DNA of 64,000 bases from Annona cherimola. Lineage: Eukaryota > Streptophyta > Magnoliopsida > Magnoliales > Annonaceae. Under the pieces are notes generated by a model. It had not been told where the DNA came from, searched no databases, and saw only the letters and a list, made by a program, of their open reading frames with translations. Made by a program: the position numbers and the translations under genes. Below are positions 50,804 to 63,898 of this stretch, in pieces; position 1 is the stretch's first letter, and each line of letters opens with the position of its first letter. The stretch is taken from the NCBI GenBank assembly GCA_030490835.1, contig CM059972.1:58075563-58139562 (forward strand), in the 5' to 3' direction.

Positions 50804-53318
50804 TGTAGCACCCCGAACCGAGGTGCCTAGAAACCTTACTTCGGGATAATTTTTTTTTGGTAAACGTGACTCAGGATCGTTGCCCTGATCACACGGCAGG
50901 ATTTTTTTTTATATATAACATCAATACGTGGAAAATTTCCATCATTCAGCCAATATGAAATATATTTCACATATCACAGTTATGATAAAAAAACGTTCCA
51001 TAAACATTTCCATAAAAATATTCATTTCCATCTCAAAATTATCATCATTGTCTTTACATAAAATTTACATATACAACATTCATATAAAAAACTACATAAC
51101 ACTTGGCATGCTGCCTTCATCATTATTTCTTGTCTGTTGTTGAAAAAGCATGGGTGAGTAATAATATTCAGTAAGCAAGCCATACATAATTTTTCAATCA
51201 TTTTCATGCATTTCATAAAATGCAAATGTAATGCATACATAGCATTCATGACATTCCTTTAGATGCGATGCTAGCTAGGCACCCATCCCATACATGCTCC
51301 CATCTCAGGGAGGTCGCTGTCGGCCTGGGCCTATATAAACGACTTGGCAATAGTGAGGGGGACATCCGGTCTGCTTACTACCTCAATTATGACCTATTCC
51401 TCGTACACATGCTCATTCACATACACATGCCAGAACGATATTTACAAATCATAAACAATTTCATAAAAAGCATTTAATAAAGAATTTAACAAACGTACTT
51501 CAGTTCATGTAAAGCAGTTATAGGTATGGTCAACCTAAAATAAATTTCATAAAGTAATTTACAAACAAGTTCAAACATTTTGGAAATAATTTGCAAAAGA
51601 TATAACTTGCTTACCTTCTCAGTGGGTGTCTTTGACTTTTTCTTTTCCTTTTCCAATTCAAGGAAAAAGGATATTTCATTTATTCTGTTCAAGCTGCTTC
51701 CCATGCATGCTTTATAATATTCGGGCATTATCTCTTTATATGAATATTTTAATCCATAGGTTCCTCAAAAATTCCATCCTTATATTTAAATATTAATCTC
51801 AAATTTTCTCCAAAATCATGCTGTTTACTGTAGCAAATTAATGTTCACCCGAGGTTACTGTTCACAGCAACGTGAGTTACTGTTCATGGGTTACAAAAAT
51901 TGACTTTTTTCCAAAAATAAAAAATACCATGACATAGCTTATGCTTAGTATATCATAGAAAAATTCATAAATTTTTAATTTATCATCATTTACTTGGCTA
52001 AAAAAATCACTTTCTCCATATACTAAAAATCAACATAAATTCACTTAAGCATAATCCTTAATTTCAAAAATCATAAAATTAATATATCATCATTCCAACA
52101 TCATATTTATCATATTCATACATCCCAAAGCATCATTTATAAATTTTGAAGCATTATTTTCACATGTCATATGCTATCTTCCCGAATGCTCCATCTTTGC
52201 TCCAAATTTTTGATGTTTCGGCATAATTCCAATTAGGCATTATATCTATACTTATTTTCTCATGCTTAGGAATTATCTAAGGATGGTTTTATCCTACTTA
52301 ACAACCAAAAGAAATTTGGGTAGAAATCACTTACCCGAAGTGGAGATATCTCACTTTTTCTCACACTTTCTCTCTCTAATCTTCTCCTTTTCTTCCTTGG
52401 ACGTGTGGGGGATATGGGAGCTTGGGATTTCTCAAGTGGAGCTGGAATGGAATGATGCCTTGGACGTCCACCCCTTGGCCCTATTTATGGGGCTTGATTT
52501 TTCAAGAATTTGGAATTTACCCCCTAGCTTGAGGTATTTAATTATAAAATGGTATTTTTTCTAATTTTGAAAAATGCATTGAGCCAAGAGCAGCCACCCT
52601 AGGCCTGCTCCAGCCCACCCTATGAAGCCCTATTTTCCTTGACTTTTTTGATTTTTGAAATTAATTAATTTAGGCTAAATAAATCCTAGCTGTTGGTTGT
52701 TGATGATGATGATCATGGACCATTGATTTGGTCAAATTTTCCAACCACCCCCCTGCTCATGCTCCTGCTGCAGCTGCTTTTCATTTAATATTTTTATTTA
52801 TTTTATTAAAAAGTCAAAAGTAGAATTAATTAAAAGTTAAGCTACTTTTTTTTATCTCCTTTTGACGTTTCATCTTGGCCCTTGATTTGTGATTTTCATC
52901 ACATCTTAATCCTTTCATCATGTTCATCATGAATTTTTAACCATCCATAAAATTTTTTATCGAAATCCGACGCCCGGATTGCAAATTATGATTTTTTCTT
53001 TAATTTTCCACTAAAATCCAAAATTGGATTAAAATATAAAAAATAATTGCTATTTTGTCCTGTAGTGATTAAATCTCTATTTTGTCTTTTTGTGATTAGG
53101 TTAATCCAAGTGATTAACTCTTAATCACGTGTCTTAATCCCCAGTTACTATTCATATGCACTATTCACATGGGTTAAATTCTTAATTGCATTATTTTAAT
53201 CTCCAATGCACGTATCCATCAATATAATTTATGAATTTTCATTTATCATAAAAATAATTACAAAAAAAATTCTAGGGTTATAATCTCAAAGTGATGCGTA
53301 TACGGTCGGGGTTTTACA
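50804..53318 (-). repeat. 3' LTR of the Gypsy element
   Basis: 2,515 bp, minus strand TGTAAAACCCCGACC to GGGGTGCTACA. TATA-like CCCCATAAATAGGG at 52489-52502. The GC-rich module is at about 51269-51380. Confidence 0.88.
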
Positions 53319-53332
53319 ATCCTCCCCCCTTA
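53319..53332 (-). other. Polypurine tract of the Gypsy element
   Basis: Minus-strand AAGGGGGGAGGAT touching the 3' LTR start. Confidence 0.85.
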
Positions 53333-53341
53333 CAATAGGTT

Positions 53342-56300
53342 TCATCTCGAAACCTATTTTTCCTTGAACAATTGCGGATATTTCCTTTCGACCTCTTCTT
53401 GTAGCTCCCATGTGGCTTCGGATTCTGAATATTGATTCTATTGTACCTTTATATACTTGATCTCTCTGTTCTGAAACTTCTTGATCTTGAAATCTAATAT
53501 TTTGATTGGCCTTTTCTCATAGTTCAAGTGTTCTTGGATTGACAATTTCTCTGTTATCTACACGTGGGTAAGATCGAAAACATATTTCCTGAGCATGGAG
53601 ATGGGAAATAAATTGTGGATGACACTTAGAGCTGGTGGCAGGGCTATTCTATAGGCTAGATTGCCTATCTTTTCCAAAACTTCAAAGGGCCCGACATATC
53701 TTGGGTTTAGTTTTCCCCTCTTTCCAAACCGGGTGACTCCTTTGAATGGCGTTACTTTAACAAATACGTGATCCCCAACTTGGATATTTAAATCCCTTCT
53801 TTTGCAATCTTTGTAACTCTTTTGCTTGCTCTGGGCCGTGAGTATATACTGGCGAATCACTTGGACTTTTTCTGTCATTCTCTTTGAGAGGTCTGGAGCT
53901 AACTTCCTTTCTCCCACTTCATCCCAGTTTAGAGGAGTTCTGCATTTCCGTCCATATAAAGCTTCAAATGGGACAATTTGAATACTTGCTTGATAACTGT
54001 TATTATAAGAAAATTCTTCCATAGCCAAATATTCATCCCATGATCTTCCAAATTCTACTGTGCACATCCTTAGCATATCCTCAACTATTTGATTTACCAT
54101 TTCTGTCTGTCCATCAGTTTGAGGAGGAAATGCTGTACTGAATTTCAACTGTGTACCTAAGGTTTGATATAAACTTTTCCAAAATCGAGACGTAAAACTG
54201 GAATCTCGATCGGAAACTATTGACTTAGGTACTCCATGCAGTCTCACTATCTCCTTATAATAAATCTTGGCCAGTTGCTCAGCAGTAAAATTTTTCTTGA
54301 TGGCTAGGAAATGTGCTACATTTGATAATTTGTCAACTATTACCCATATAGCATCATTTTCATTTTGGGTTCTTGGCAACCTTTCAATAAAATTTATAGT
54401 AATATCATCCCATTTCCATTCTGGGACTTCTAGTGACTGTAATTTTCTAGGGGTTCTTTGATGATAAGCCTTAACCCTTTGACATGTTAGGCACTTGGCC
54501 ACATATTCAGCAATTTCTCTCTTCATGTTATCCCACCAATATATCCTTTTGATGTCTTGATACATCTTAGTACTACCTGGATGCATCAAAAATGGAGAGA
54601 AATGTGCCTCTTTTAATATCTGTTCCTTTATTCCCCCTTGATTGGGTACACACAAGCAACCCTTATATCTATACATTCCCTGTTCATCTTGTATATATTC
54701 ATTGGAATTTTTCTTGATCGTTTTCTCCACATAATTCTTTAAATCCCCATTTTCTTGTTGAGATATTTTAATTTGCTAAAATAGATTCGAGTGGATTTGT
54801 AATTGAGACAATCTAACTTGTACCCCAGGTGGGCTTATAATTAATTCTAGTTGTCTCAATTCTTGTAGTAGCCCTTCTTCCTTTGTGATGAGATGTGCTA
54901 AGCTAATATTTCTACTTAGCGCATCGGCTACTACATAGGCTTTGCCTTGATGATATAAAATGTTGAGGTCATAATTCTTAAGTAACTCGAGCCATCTTCT
55001 TTGCCTCATATTTAACTCTTTTTGAGTAAAAATGTACTTGAGGCTTTTGTGATCAGTATAGACCTCACATTTTACTCCATATAAATAGTGTCTCCAAATT
55101 TTCAAGGCAAAGACTACTGCTGCCAATTCTAAGTCATGGGTTGGATAGTTTACCTCATTTGGCTTGAGTTGCCTGGATGCGTATGATATAACTTTTCCAT
55201 TTTGCATCAGCACACATCCTAATCCCTTCTTTGAGGCATCACTATAGATCACAAACCCTTCCTTCTCTATAGGCAGTGTTAGAATTGGCACTTTTATCAA
55301 TCTTTTCTTTAACTCTTGAAAGCTATTCTCACATTCCTGTGTCAATTCATATCTAACTCCTTTCCTTGTCAGCTTTGTGAGTGGAGCTGACAATTGTGAG
55401 AATTCTTCCACAAATCTCCTATAGTAGTCAGCTAGCCCTAGAAAACTTCTTATTTCTGTGATATTCGTTGGCTGTGGCCACTTTGTTATTGTTTCAATCT
55501 TTTGAGGATCTACTTGTACTCCCTTCTCGGATATAATGTGGCCGAGAAAGGCTACCTGTTTCAACCAAAGTTCACATTTCTTGAATTTAGCATATAATTT
55601 CTCCCTTCGGAGAATTTCCAATACTGTCTTCAAATGTTTCTCATGCTCTTTTTTATCTTTGAATAAATTAATATGTCATCAATGAATACCACCACAAATT
55701 GATCTAAAAATTCTCGAAAAATCCTGTTCATCATATCCATAAACATAGTTGGGGCATTCGTTAGTCCAAATGGCATGACTAAGAATTCATAATGCTCATA
55801 TCTTGTTCTGAATGTTGTTTTATGGATATCTTTTGGACATATCCTTAACTAGTGGTAACCCGACTGTAAATCAATTTTCGAAAATGTCGAAGCTCCTTTT
55901 AACTGATCAAAGAGATCATCTATTCTTGGGAGTGGATATTTATTTTTGACTGTTACCTTATTCAATTCTCTGTAATCAATAAAGAGTCTCAAACTCCCAT
56001 CTTTTTTTCTTACGAATAGTACTGGAGCTCCCCAAGGTGATGCATTGGGTCTAATAAACCCTTTATCCAATAAATCTTGGATTTGTACTTTTAACTCAGC
56101 CAATTCGGCTGGTGCTATTCTATATGGAGCCTTAGATATTGGGGCTGTCCCTAGGATAATTTCTATTTCCATATCCATTTCTCTTTCTGGTGGTAAATCA
56201 CATAACTCCTTTGAAAAAATATCTGAAAATTCTTTTACCACTAGAATCTGTTCCATAGGTATCCCATCTCTTTTTATTGTGTTTATAGAGACCAGATAGG

Positions 56301-56710
56301 CTATACATTATTGGCGTATCAGCTTAGCTACTTTCATGGCTGATACCATCCTTATTGTGTTTTCTAGCTGTCTTATTTTACTGATCTCTATTTCATCTTT
56401 TAATGTTTCAAATTGCACCTTTTTATTTCTACAATCAATTGTCGCACCCCATTGACTTAGCCAATCCATCCCTAGTATGACATCAAACTCTGTCATTGGT
56501 GATAGGATGAGATCAGCTTTCAATATTTTTGTTCTTATCTTGATAGGACATGCTTTGCAAATTTGATTTATACTTGCCAATCTATATACTGGGGATTCTA
56601 CATATATAGTACTACAGGTTTCTTCTACCCGAAGTGCGTGTGTGATTACGAATTGGTATGATATAAATGAATGCGTAGCTCCAGAATCAAATAAAGCTAT
56701 TGCGGAATTT
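53342..56710 (-). pseudogene. pol: Gypsy pol: protease, reverse transcriptase, RNase H, integrase, chromodomain-like end
   Basis: Order on the minus strand: protease (LFDSGATHSFIS, about 56690; ILGMDWLSQWGA); reverse transcriptase ([20 protein letters not shown], then [10 protein letters not shown] as the catalytic box, about 55680); RNase H ([34 protein letters not shown]); integrase zinc H2C2 (HPGSTKMYQDIKRIYWW, CLTCQRVK) and DDE core (VSDRDSSF; QTDGQTEMVNQ); tail EATWELQEEVERKYPQLF typical of chromovirus ends. Nonsense changes include TAG after SGYH (about 55855), TGA and a frame change near 55640, and two TAG in the tail. It is non-functional but little decayed. Confidence 0.92.
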
Positions 56711-57530
56711 CACAAAATGTAAATCATACCTGAAATCACTTTTTCCTCCATCTCCTGTGATTCCGTTCGAGTGAGGGCTTGGACACACACTGGGTTGGTA
56801 GCAGTATTGGACCGGTTGGCGATGGCGGGGACCTTTTGCTGGGCCGGCCTCCCTCGAGCTAGTGCTCCTTGTGGCTTATTTGGACAGTTGGGCGAAATGT
56901 GTCCGACTTGACCATAGTCGAAGCACTTTATTATTTTATCTTCGTCGGTCCCGCAGTCTCGGGCCACATGACCCGCTTGGCCACAGTTGTAGCATTTTCC
57001 CGTTCCTTGTAAACATTCACCTGAATGGCGTTTGTGGCAAGTTCTGTAAGTCGGGGTGCTCTTTGTCTTATCGTCGATCTTCTTTTTCCTGGCGATTCTC
57101 CTTTTTCCTTTATTAGCCTCACCTTCCTTGCAGGCTGTAAACAATTGTTTTTGAGGTTGCCTAAGCTCTTGAGTCCTCATAGACTCTATCTCCAATGCCC
57201 TAACCCTTTCAATGCTAGAGGCATAGTCCTTTATTAATAATGGGGCTAACCCATCTCTTAGCTGAGGCCTTAATCCTCTTTGGAACCTTCGTGCCTTATT
57301 CTTTGGCACATTGGCAATCCATGACACATATCTTACCAAGCCGTTGAACTTTGTAGCGTATTCCGTAACTGTCATCCTGCCTTGGTAGAGTTTCTCAAAT
57401 TCTATCACCCTTTGGCTCTGTAGCCCTACAGGGAGATATTCTTTATTGAATTCTTCCAAAAATTCATACCACGTAACTTGCTTCGGATGTGGCATGGTGA
57501 CCATTAGTGTTTCCCACCATTCATAAGCAC
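56710..57530 (-). pseudogene. gag: Gypsy gag, C-terminal part with zinc knuckles
   Basis: Open from the junction with a truncated LTR: AYEWWETL, VTWYEFLEEFNKEYLP, LYQGRMTVTEYATKFNGL, then CHKRHSGEC, CYNCGQAGHVARDC and a second knuckle in which one Cys is Tyr (CFDYGQVGHISPNC). The arrangement CxxCxxxHxGxC plus knuckles is that of Tekay/Del gag. The segment that should link it to the N-terminal part is missing. Confidence 0.88.
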
Positions 57531-59972
57531 TATTCCATAAACATTTTCATTGGAATAAAAATATATTTCACATAACACAGTTATGATAAAAAACTATTCC
57601 ATAAACATTTTCATTGGAATAAAAATATTCCCTTTTCATCTCAAAATTATCATCGTTGACTTTACATAAAGTTTACATAAACATCATCTATATCAAAAAC
57701 TACATAACACTTGACATGCTGCCTTCATCATCATTTCTTGTCTATTGTTGATAAAGCATGGGTGAGTAATAATACTCAGTAAGCAAACTATACAGAATTT
57801 TTTTCAATCATTTTCATGCATTTCATAAAATGCAAATGCAATGCATACATAGCATTCATGACATTCCTTTGGATGCGACGCTAGCTAGGCGCCCATCCCA
57901 TACATGCTCCTATTTCAGGGAGGTTGCCGCCGGCCTGGGCCTATTAAGCGACTTGGCAATAGCGAGGGGGACATCCGGTCCGCTTACTACCTCAACTAAG
58001 GCCTATTCCTCGTGCACATGCTCATTCTCATACACATGCCGGCATGATATTTGCAAATCATAAACAATTTCATAAAAAATATTTAATAAATAATTTCACA
58101 AAACGAACTTCAGTTCATGTAAAGCAGTTATAGGTATGGCCAACCTTAAATAAATTTCATAAAGCAACTTGCAAACAATTTCAAGCATTTTGGAAATAAT
58201 TTGCAAAACATATAACTTGCTTACCTTCTTAGGAGGTGTCTTCGACATTCTCTTTTCCTTTTCCTATTCAAGGACAAAGGATATTTCATTTCCTCTATTT
58301 AAGCTGCTTCCCATGTATGCTTTATAATATTTGGGAATTATTTCTTTACATAGATATTTTTGTCCATAAATTCTTCAAAAATTCCATACTTATATTCAAA
58401 TATTAATTTCCAAATTTTCTCTAAAATCACGCTGTTCACTGTAGCAGATCACTGTAGCAAATTACTATAGCAAATTACTGTAGCAAAATCACTGTTCATC
58501 CGTGGTTACTGTTCACAGCGACGTGGTTACTGTTCATGGGTTTTAAAAATTGATATTTTTTCCAAAAATAAAAAATACCATGACATACCTTATGCCTATT
58601 ATATCATTGGAATGTTTTTATATTTTGAATTTATCATCATTTACTTAGCCAAAAAAATCATTTTCTCCATATACTAAAAATCATCATGAATTCACTTAAG
58701 CATAATCCTTAATTCCAAAAATCATGAAATTAATATATCATTATTCCAAAATCATATTTATCATAATATACATCCCAAATCATCACTTATCAATTTTGGA
58801 GCATTATTTTCACATACCATATGCTATCTTCCCAAATACCCTATCTTCGCTCCAAATTTTTGATGTTTCGGCACAATTCCATTTAAACATTATATCTATA
58901 CTTATTTTCTCATGCTTGGAGATTATCTAAGCATGGTTTTACCTTACTTAACATCCAAAAGAAATTTGGGTAGAAATCACTTACCCGAAGCGGAGATACG
59001 CCTCTTTTTCTCACACTTTCTCCTTCTTTCTCTAAAGGGCAAAAACGTGTTTGGGGGTGGGAATGCTTGAAGTTTTCAAGCTTGGAGTGCTTCTGGTCGT
59101 TCTCACCTTGCCCCTATTTATAGTTTTTGATTTTTGACAAAATTAGATTTTACCCCCTTAGCTTGAGGTATTTAATTATAAAAATGTATTTTTTTCTAAT
59201 TTTGAAAAATTCCTTGAGCCAAGAGCAGCCACCCTAGGTCTGCTCCAGCCCACCCTATGCGGCCCTATTTTTTCCTATTTTTATTATTTTTTATTTAATT
59301 AATTTTAAGCTAATTAAATCTAAACCCTTGATTTGTGATTTGGATGAATTTGGACCATTGATCAAAGTCAAATGGCCATAACTCCCCTGCTGCTCACGCC
59401 CCTGCCATGTTGCTTTTAATTTAATTTTTTAATTTTTTATTATTTAATTGATTAAAAAAGTCAAAAGTAGCATTTAATTAAAGTAATGCTACTTTTTGAT
59501 TTTTCATTTGACGTTTCATCTTGACCTTTGATTTGTGATTTTCATCACATCTTGATCCATTCATCATGTCCATCATGAATTTTTAACCATCCATAAAAAA
59601 TTTCATCGAATTCCGACGCCCGGTTTGCAATTTATGAATTTTTTTCTATTTTTCCACAAAAATCCAAACTTGGATTAAAATATCCAAAAGAATTGCTATT
59701 TTGTCTTGTAGTGATTAAATCTCTATTTTGTCTTTTTGTGATTAAGTTAATCCAAGTGATTAACTCTTAATCACGGGTCTTAGTCCTTGGTTACTATTCA
59801 CGTGCACTATTCACGGGGTTAAATTCCTAATTGCATTATTTCAATCTCCAATACACATATCCATCAATATAATTCATGAATTTTCATTTATTCATAAAAT
59901 AATTACAAAATTACAAATGTCGAAATGACGCGTATACAGTCGAAACAACGCGTATACGGTCAGGGTTCCACA
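57531..59972 (-). repeat. Truncated extra LTR replacing part of gag
   Basis: About 2.4 kb of LTR sequence of the same family, with one intact end (…GGTTCCACA at 59972 on the + strand). The other end is missing, and a 64-bp tandem duplication sits at the junction (units from 57529 and 57593). TATA-like ACTATAAATAGGGG at about 59111-59124. About 60-70 gag codons between PGPSA and AYEWWE are absent, so LTR arrival came with, or was followed by, a deletion. Part of it is identical to the 5' LTR. Confidence 0.8.
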
Positions 59973-60287
59973 GGCCGAGGGCCCTGGTCTTTCCCCGTCT
60001 CCTCTTGATGGCGGGGCTTGCTAATTCCTCATTTCCTGTAATAACCTAGCAGCCTGGGCTGTCCATTGCTGCATAGCTTTTTCGATGGCCGCAGCAATTC
60101 TTTCTTCTATATTGACCTCTGCTTGAGGTCTAGGGCTTTCCTCTCGCAGTGGGCGTGTCCTAGAGGATTACTCATCAGATTCTTCCCTATAGGTTCTTTT
60201 ACTGGCTTCGCCCCTTGCCTGATCAACAGATTCCTCCATTGGGGCATTTCCTTTGTTAGCTCTTGCTTTAGCTCTGGTAAGCGGCAT
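59973..60287 (-). pseudogene. gag: Gypsy gag, N-terminal part
   Basis: ATG at 60285-60287 (MPLTRAKARANKG), acidic/basic leader, then EERIAAAIEKAMQQWTAQAA and PPSRGDGERPGPSA, where it runs into LTR sequence. One TGA near 60170 and another near 60030. The rest of gag continues at 57530. Confidence 0.75.
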
Positions 60288-60553
60288 TTTCAACTTCATG
60301 AAACATTCATTAACATAACATCAAAATTTATCATGATATAAATTCAACACATAATCACATGATCACATAATTCACATAAATTATCATAAGTCATCATCAA
60401 GCCATTTATACATAAGTCAAATTTTGTACATAGGCTAACTTGGCCTCATGTACCTGTTCCAACAGTATGTACATATTTATAAAAAGAAAAGAAAAATAAA
60501 ATGATTTGGCGATGGTGGTGGTTGTGGTTGCATCTTCCTGATCCCCATCCCGT

Positions 60554-61327
60554 TTAGCGTCCCCTTCTCCTTAGCCTCAGGAACCTCCTGAGACTAAAGG
60601 GTACCCGTGTGGGTTCCTCAGTGACCGTACTGGTATCAGACCAGTCCTGTGGTCCTGAGTTCTCGTCCTCCTCTTCGCTATTGGACCATTCTATGGGGTC
60701 CACATCATTATTCGCTGGAGGGGCAGGAGGTGGGGATTTGGGCATTACCTCTAACTCTATAACCTGTAAGATGACCTCACCAGGCTGTTTCGGAGGGGGT
60801 TGCTCCATTACTTCCTCTCCCCTGTCCAGGGCTTCCCGGCGTTCCTGGGCAGCCTCCCTCTCCCGGCGGTCAATCTGCACCCATGGTGTTCCGTATCGGA
60901 ACTGAATATATCCCGCATCAAACCTAAACCATGGACCTGGGTTAGGTGGAACCGGGGCTACTCTCCTTCGCCAATATCTCTGTAAATCCTCCTCAGCAAC
61001 CCAATCGGTAACACCCGATGGCCTGAGCAATGGGTTGGCTGGGGTATATACTGGAGAGTCTGGGGGTACGAGTGCCCGGTTAGAGGACTCCGCCTGGTGG
61101 ATTCCAGATAATACCGGATATCCTGGTGGATGGCTAGGGACTATTGGGCGACGTGCTTCTGGTCCCCTAATGTATGGAAGTGCCTAGTAACTAGTGGGAT
61201 TTGGGGGTCTTAGGGTTAAACCTTCTCGAGAGGCTAACCATCTGTTAACTCTCTCCTGAGCCCGTTCCCGTTCCTGCTCTTCTTCTAGTTCCCTTGCACT
61301 TAGTGGAGCCTTTCCTCTATCTGCCAT
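60554..61327 (-). CDS. Extra ORF upstream of gag in the Gypsy element, about 257 codons
   Basis: From an ATG at 61325-61327 (MADRGKAPLSARELEEEQER) to a stop at 60554 the frame is open except for one TAG at 61184-61186 (codon 48, probably a former CAG). Content: charged helical start (ELEEEQERERAQERVNRWL), Pro-rich middle (PPDSPVYTPANP), then VTDWVAEEDLQRYWRRR, FRFDAGYIQFRYGTPWVQI, an acidic stretch (PIEWSNSEEEDENSGPQDW) and an Arg-rich end (SLRRFLRLRRRGR). It sits between the primer-binding site and gag on the coding strand. I recognise no family. An ORF here is known in Ogre-type elements but is not usual for chromoviruses. Confidence 0.65.
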
Positions 61328-61428
61328 CTATACATAAATCATCAATGATAAATAAATCAGTCATAATCATGATTTCATGTGTTCTAGCTTGATCGTTTCT
61401 TTCCTTTTCTGCCTATTTACCAATTCAT

Positions 61429-61440
61429 GCTCTGATATCA
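61429..61440 (-). other. Primer-binding site of the Gypsy element
   Basis: Minus-strand TGATATCAGAGC, one base from the initiator tRNA-Met complement, five bases after the 5' LTR. Confidence 0.8.
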
Positions 61441-61445
61441 ACTTT

Positions 61446-63898
61446 TGTGGCGCCCCGAACTGAGGTGCCTATAAGCCTTACTCCGGGATCATTTTTTTTT
61501 GTAAACGTGACTCAGGATTGTTGCCCTAATCACACGGCAGGATCTTTATATATATATATATAACATCAATACATGGAAAATTTCCATCATTCAGCCAACA
61601 TGAAATATATTTCACATATCACAGTTATGATAAAAAAATGTTCCGTAAACATTTCCATAAAAATATTCATTTCCATCTCAAAATTATCATCATTGCCTTT
61701 ACATAAAATTTACATATACAATATTCATATAAAAAACTACATAACACTTGACATGCTGCCTTCATCATCATTTCTTGTCTATTGTTGATAAAGCATGGGT
61801 GAGTAATAATACTCAGTAAGCAAACTATACAGAATTTTTTTCAATCATTTTCATGCATTTCATAAAATGCAAATGCAATGCATACATAGCATTCATGACA
61901 TTCCTTTGGATGCGACGCTAGCTAGGCGCCCATCCCATACATGCTCCTATTTCAGGGAGGTTGCCGCCGGCCTGGGCCTATTAAGCGACTTGGCAATAGC
62001 GAGGGGGACATCCGGTCCGCTTACTACCTCAACTAAGGCCTATTCCTCGTGCACATGCTCATTCTCATACACATGCCGGCATGATATTTGCAAATCATAA
62101 ACAATTTCATAAAAAATATTTAATAAATAATTTCACAAAACGAACTTCAGTTCATGTAAAGCAGTTATAGGTATGGCCAACCTTAAATAAATTTCATAAA
62201 GTAATTTACAAACAATTTCAAGCATTTTGGAAATAATTTGCAAAAGATATAAATTGCTTACCTTCTCAGTGGGTGTCTTCGACTTTTTCTTTTTCTTTTC
62301 CTATTCAAGAAAAAAGGATATTTCATTTATTCTGTTCAAGTTGCTTCCCATGCATGCTTTATAATATTCGGGCATTATCTCTTTATATGGATATTTTAAT
62401 CCATAGGTTCCTCAAAAATTCCATCCTTATATTTAAATATTAATCTCAAATTTTCTCCAAAATCACGCTGTTTACTGTAGCAAATTACTGTTCACCCCGA
62501 GGTTACTGTTCACAGTAACGTGAGTTACTGTTCATGGGTTCCAAAAATTGACATTTTTTCCAAAAATAAAAAATACCATGATATAGCTTATGCTTAGTAT
62601 ATCATGAAAAATTCATAAAATTTGAATTTATCATCATTTACTCGGCTAAAAAAATTACTTTCTCCATATACTAAAAATCAACATAAATTCACTTAAGTAT
62701 AATCCTTAATTTCAAAAATCATGAAATTAATATCATCATTCCAACATCATATTTATCATATTCATACATCCCAAATCGTCATTATAAATTTTGGACCATT
62801 ATTTTCACATATCATATGCTATCTTCCCGAATGCTCTATCTTTGCTCCAAATTTTTGATGTTTCGGCATAATTTCAATTAGGCATTATATCTATACTTAT
62901 TTTCTCATGCTTAGGCATTATCTAAGGATGGTTTTATCCTACTTAACAACTAAAAGAAATTTGGGTAGAAATCAATTACCCGAAGTGGAGATATCCCACT
63001 TTTTCTCACACTTTTTCTCTCTAACCTTCTCCTTTTCTTCCTTGGACGTGTGGGGGATATGGGAGGTTGGGATTTCTCAAGTGGAGCTAGAATGGAATGA
63101 TGCCTTGGACGTCCACCCCTTGGCCCTATTTATAGGGCTTGATTTTTCAAGAATTTGGAATTTACCTCCCTAGCTTGAGGTATTTAATTATAAAATGGTA
63201 TTTTTTTCTAATTTTGAAAAATGCATTGAGCCAAGAGCACCCTAGCCCTGCTCCAACCCACCCTATGCAGCCCTATTTTCCTTGATTTTTTTTATTTTTA
63301 AAATTAATTAATTTAGGCTAATTTCCAACCACCCCCTGCTCACGCTCCTTCTGCAGCTGCTTTTCATTTAATTTTTTTAATTTTTTGTTTTATTAAAAAG
63401 TCAAAAGTAGAATTAATTAAAAGTTAAGCTACTTTTTCGATCTCCTTTTGACGTTTCATCTTGGCCCTTGATTTGTGATTTTCATCACATCTTAATCCAT
63501 TCATCATGTTCATCATGAATTTTTAACCATCCATAAAAAATTTCATCGAAATCCGACGCCAGGATTGCAAATTATGAATTTTTATTTAATTTTCCACTAA
63601 AATCCAAAGTTGGATTAAAATATAAAAAAGAATTGCTATTTCCTCCTGTAGTGATTAAATCTCTATTTTTTTGTGATTAGGTTAATCCAAGTGATTAACT
63701 CTTAATCACGTGTCTTAATCCTCGGTTACTATTCACGTGCACTATTCACATGGGTTAAATTCTTAATTGTACTATTTGAATTTCCAATGCACATATCCAT
63801 CAATATAATTTATGAATTTTTATTTATCATAAAAATAATTACAAAAAAAATGTAGGGTTACAATCTCAAAATGACGCGTATACGGTCGAGGTTTCACA
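61446..63898 (-). repeat. 5' LTR of the Gypsy element (mosaic)
   Basis: 2,453 bp, minus strand TGTGAAACCTCGACC to GGGGCGCCACA. Most of it resembles the 3' LTR, but 61733-62201 is identical to 57696-58164 of the truncated LTR. The GC-rich module is at about 61918-62024. Confidence 0.88.
63124..63137 (-). promoter_or_regulatory. TATA box of the Gypsy 5' LTR
   Basis: Minus-strand CCCTATAAATAGGG, a strong plant TATA match about 760 bp into the LTR. It is followed by a purine/pyrimidine-rich leader. Confidence 0.6.

Larger units (their letters stand above)
50804..63898 (-). mobile_element. Tekay/Del-like Gypsy chromovirus, 13.1 kb, rearranged
   Basis: LTR retrotransposon with 2.5 kb LTRs, primer-binding site, an upstream ORF, gag, protease, reverse transcriptase, RNase H, integrase and a chromodomain-like tail, in Gypsy order on the minus strand. 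The target duplication, deduced from the empty site in copy 1 (ACCCT), reads actct on the left (50799-50803) and atcct on the right (63899-63903), one change each. Several stops show it is dead. A truncated third LTR sits within gag. Confidence 0.9.

Noticed and set aside
57830..58063. 77-codon frame identical to 61867-62100
   Set aside because: The identity comes from an LTR conversion tract. The frame is antisense LTR sequence over the GC-rich module and is not kept in the 3' LTR.
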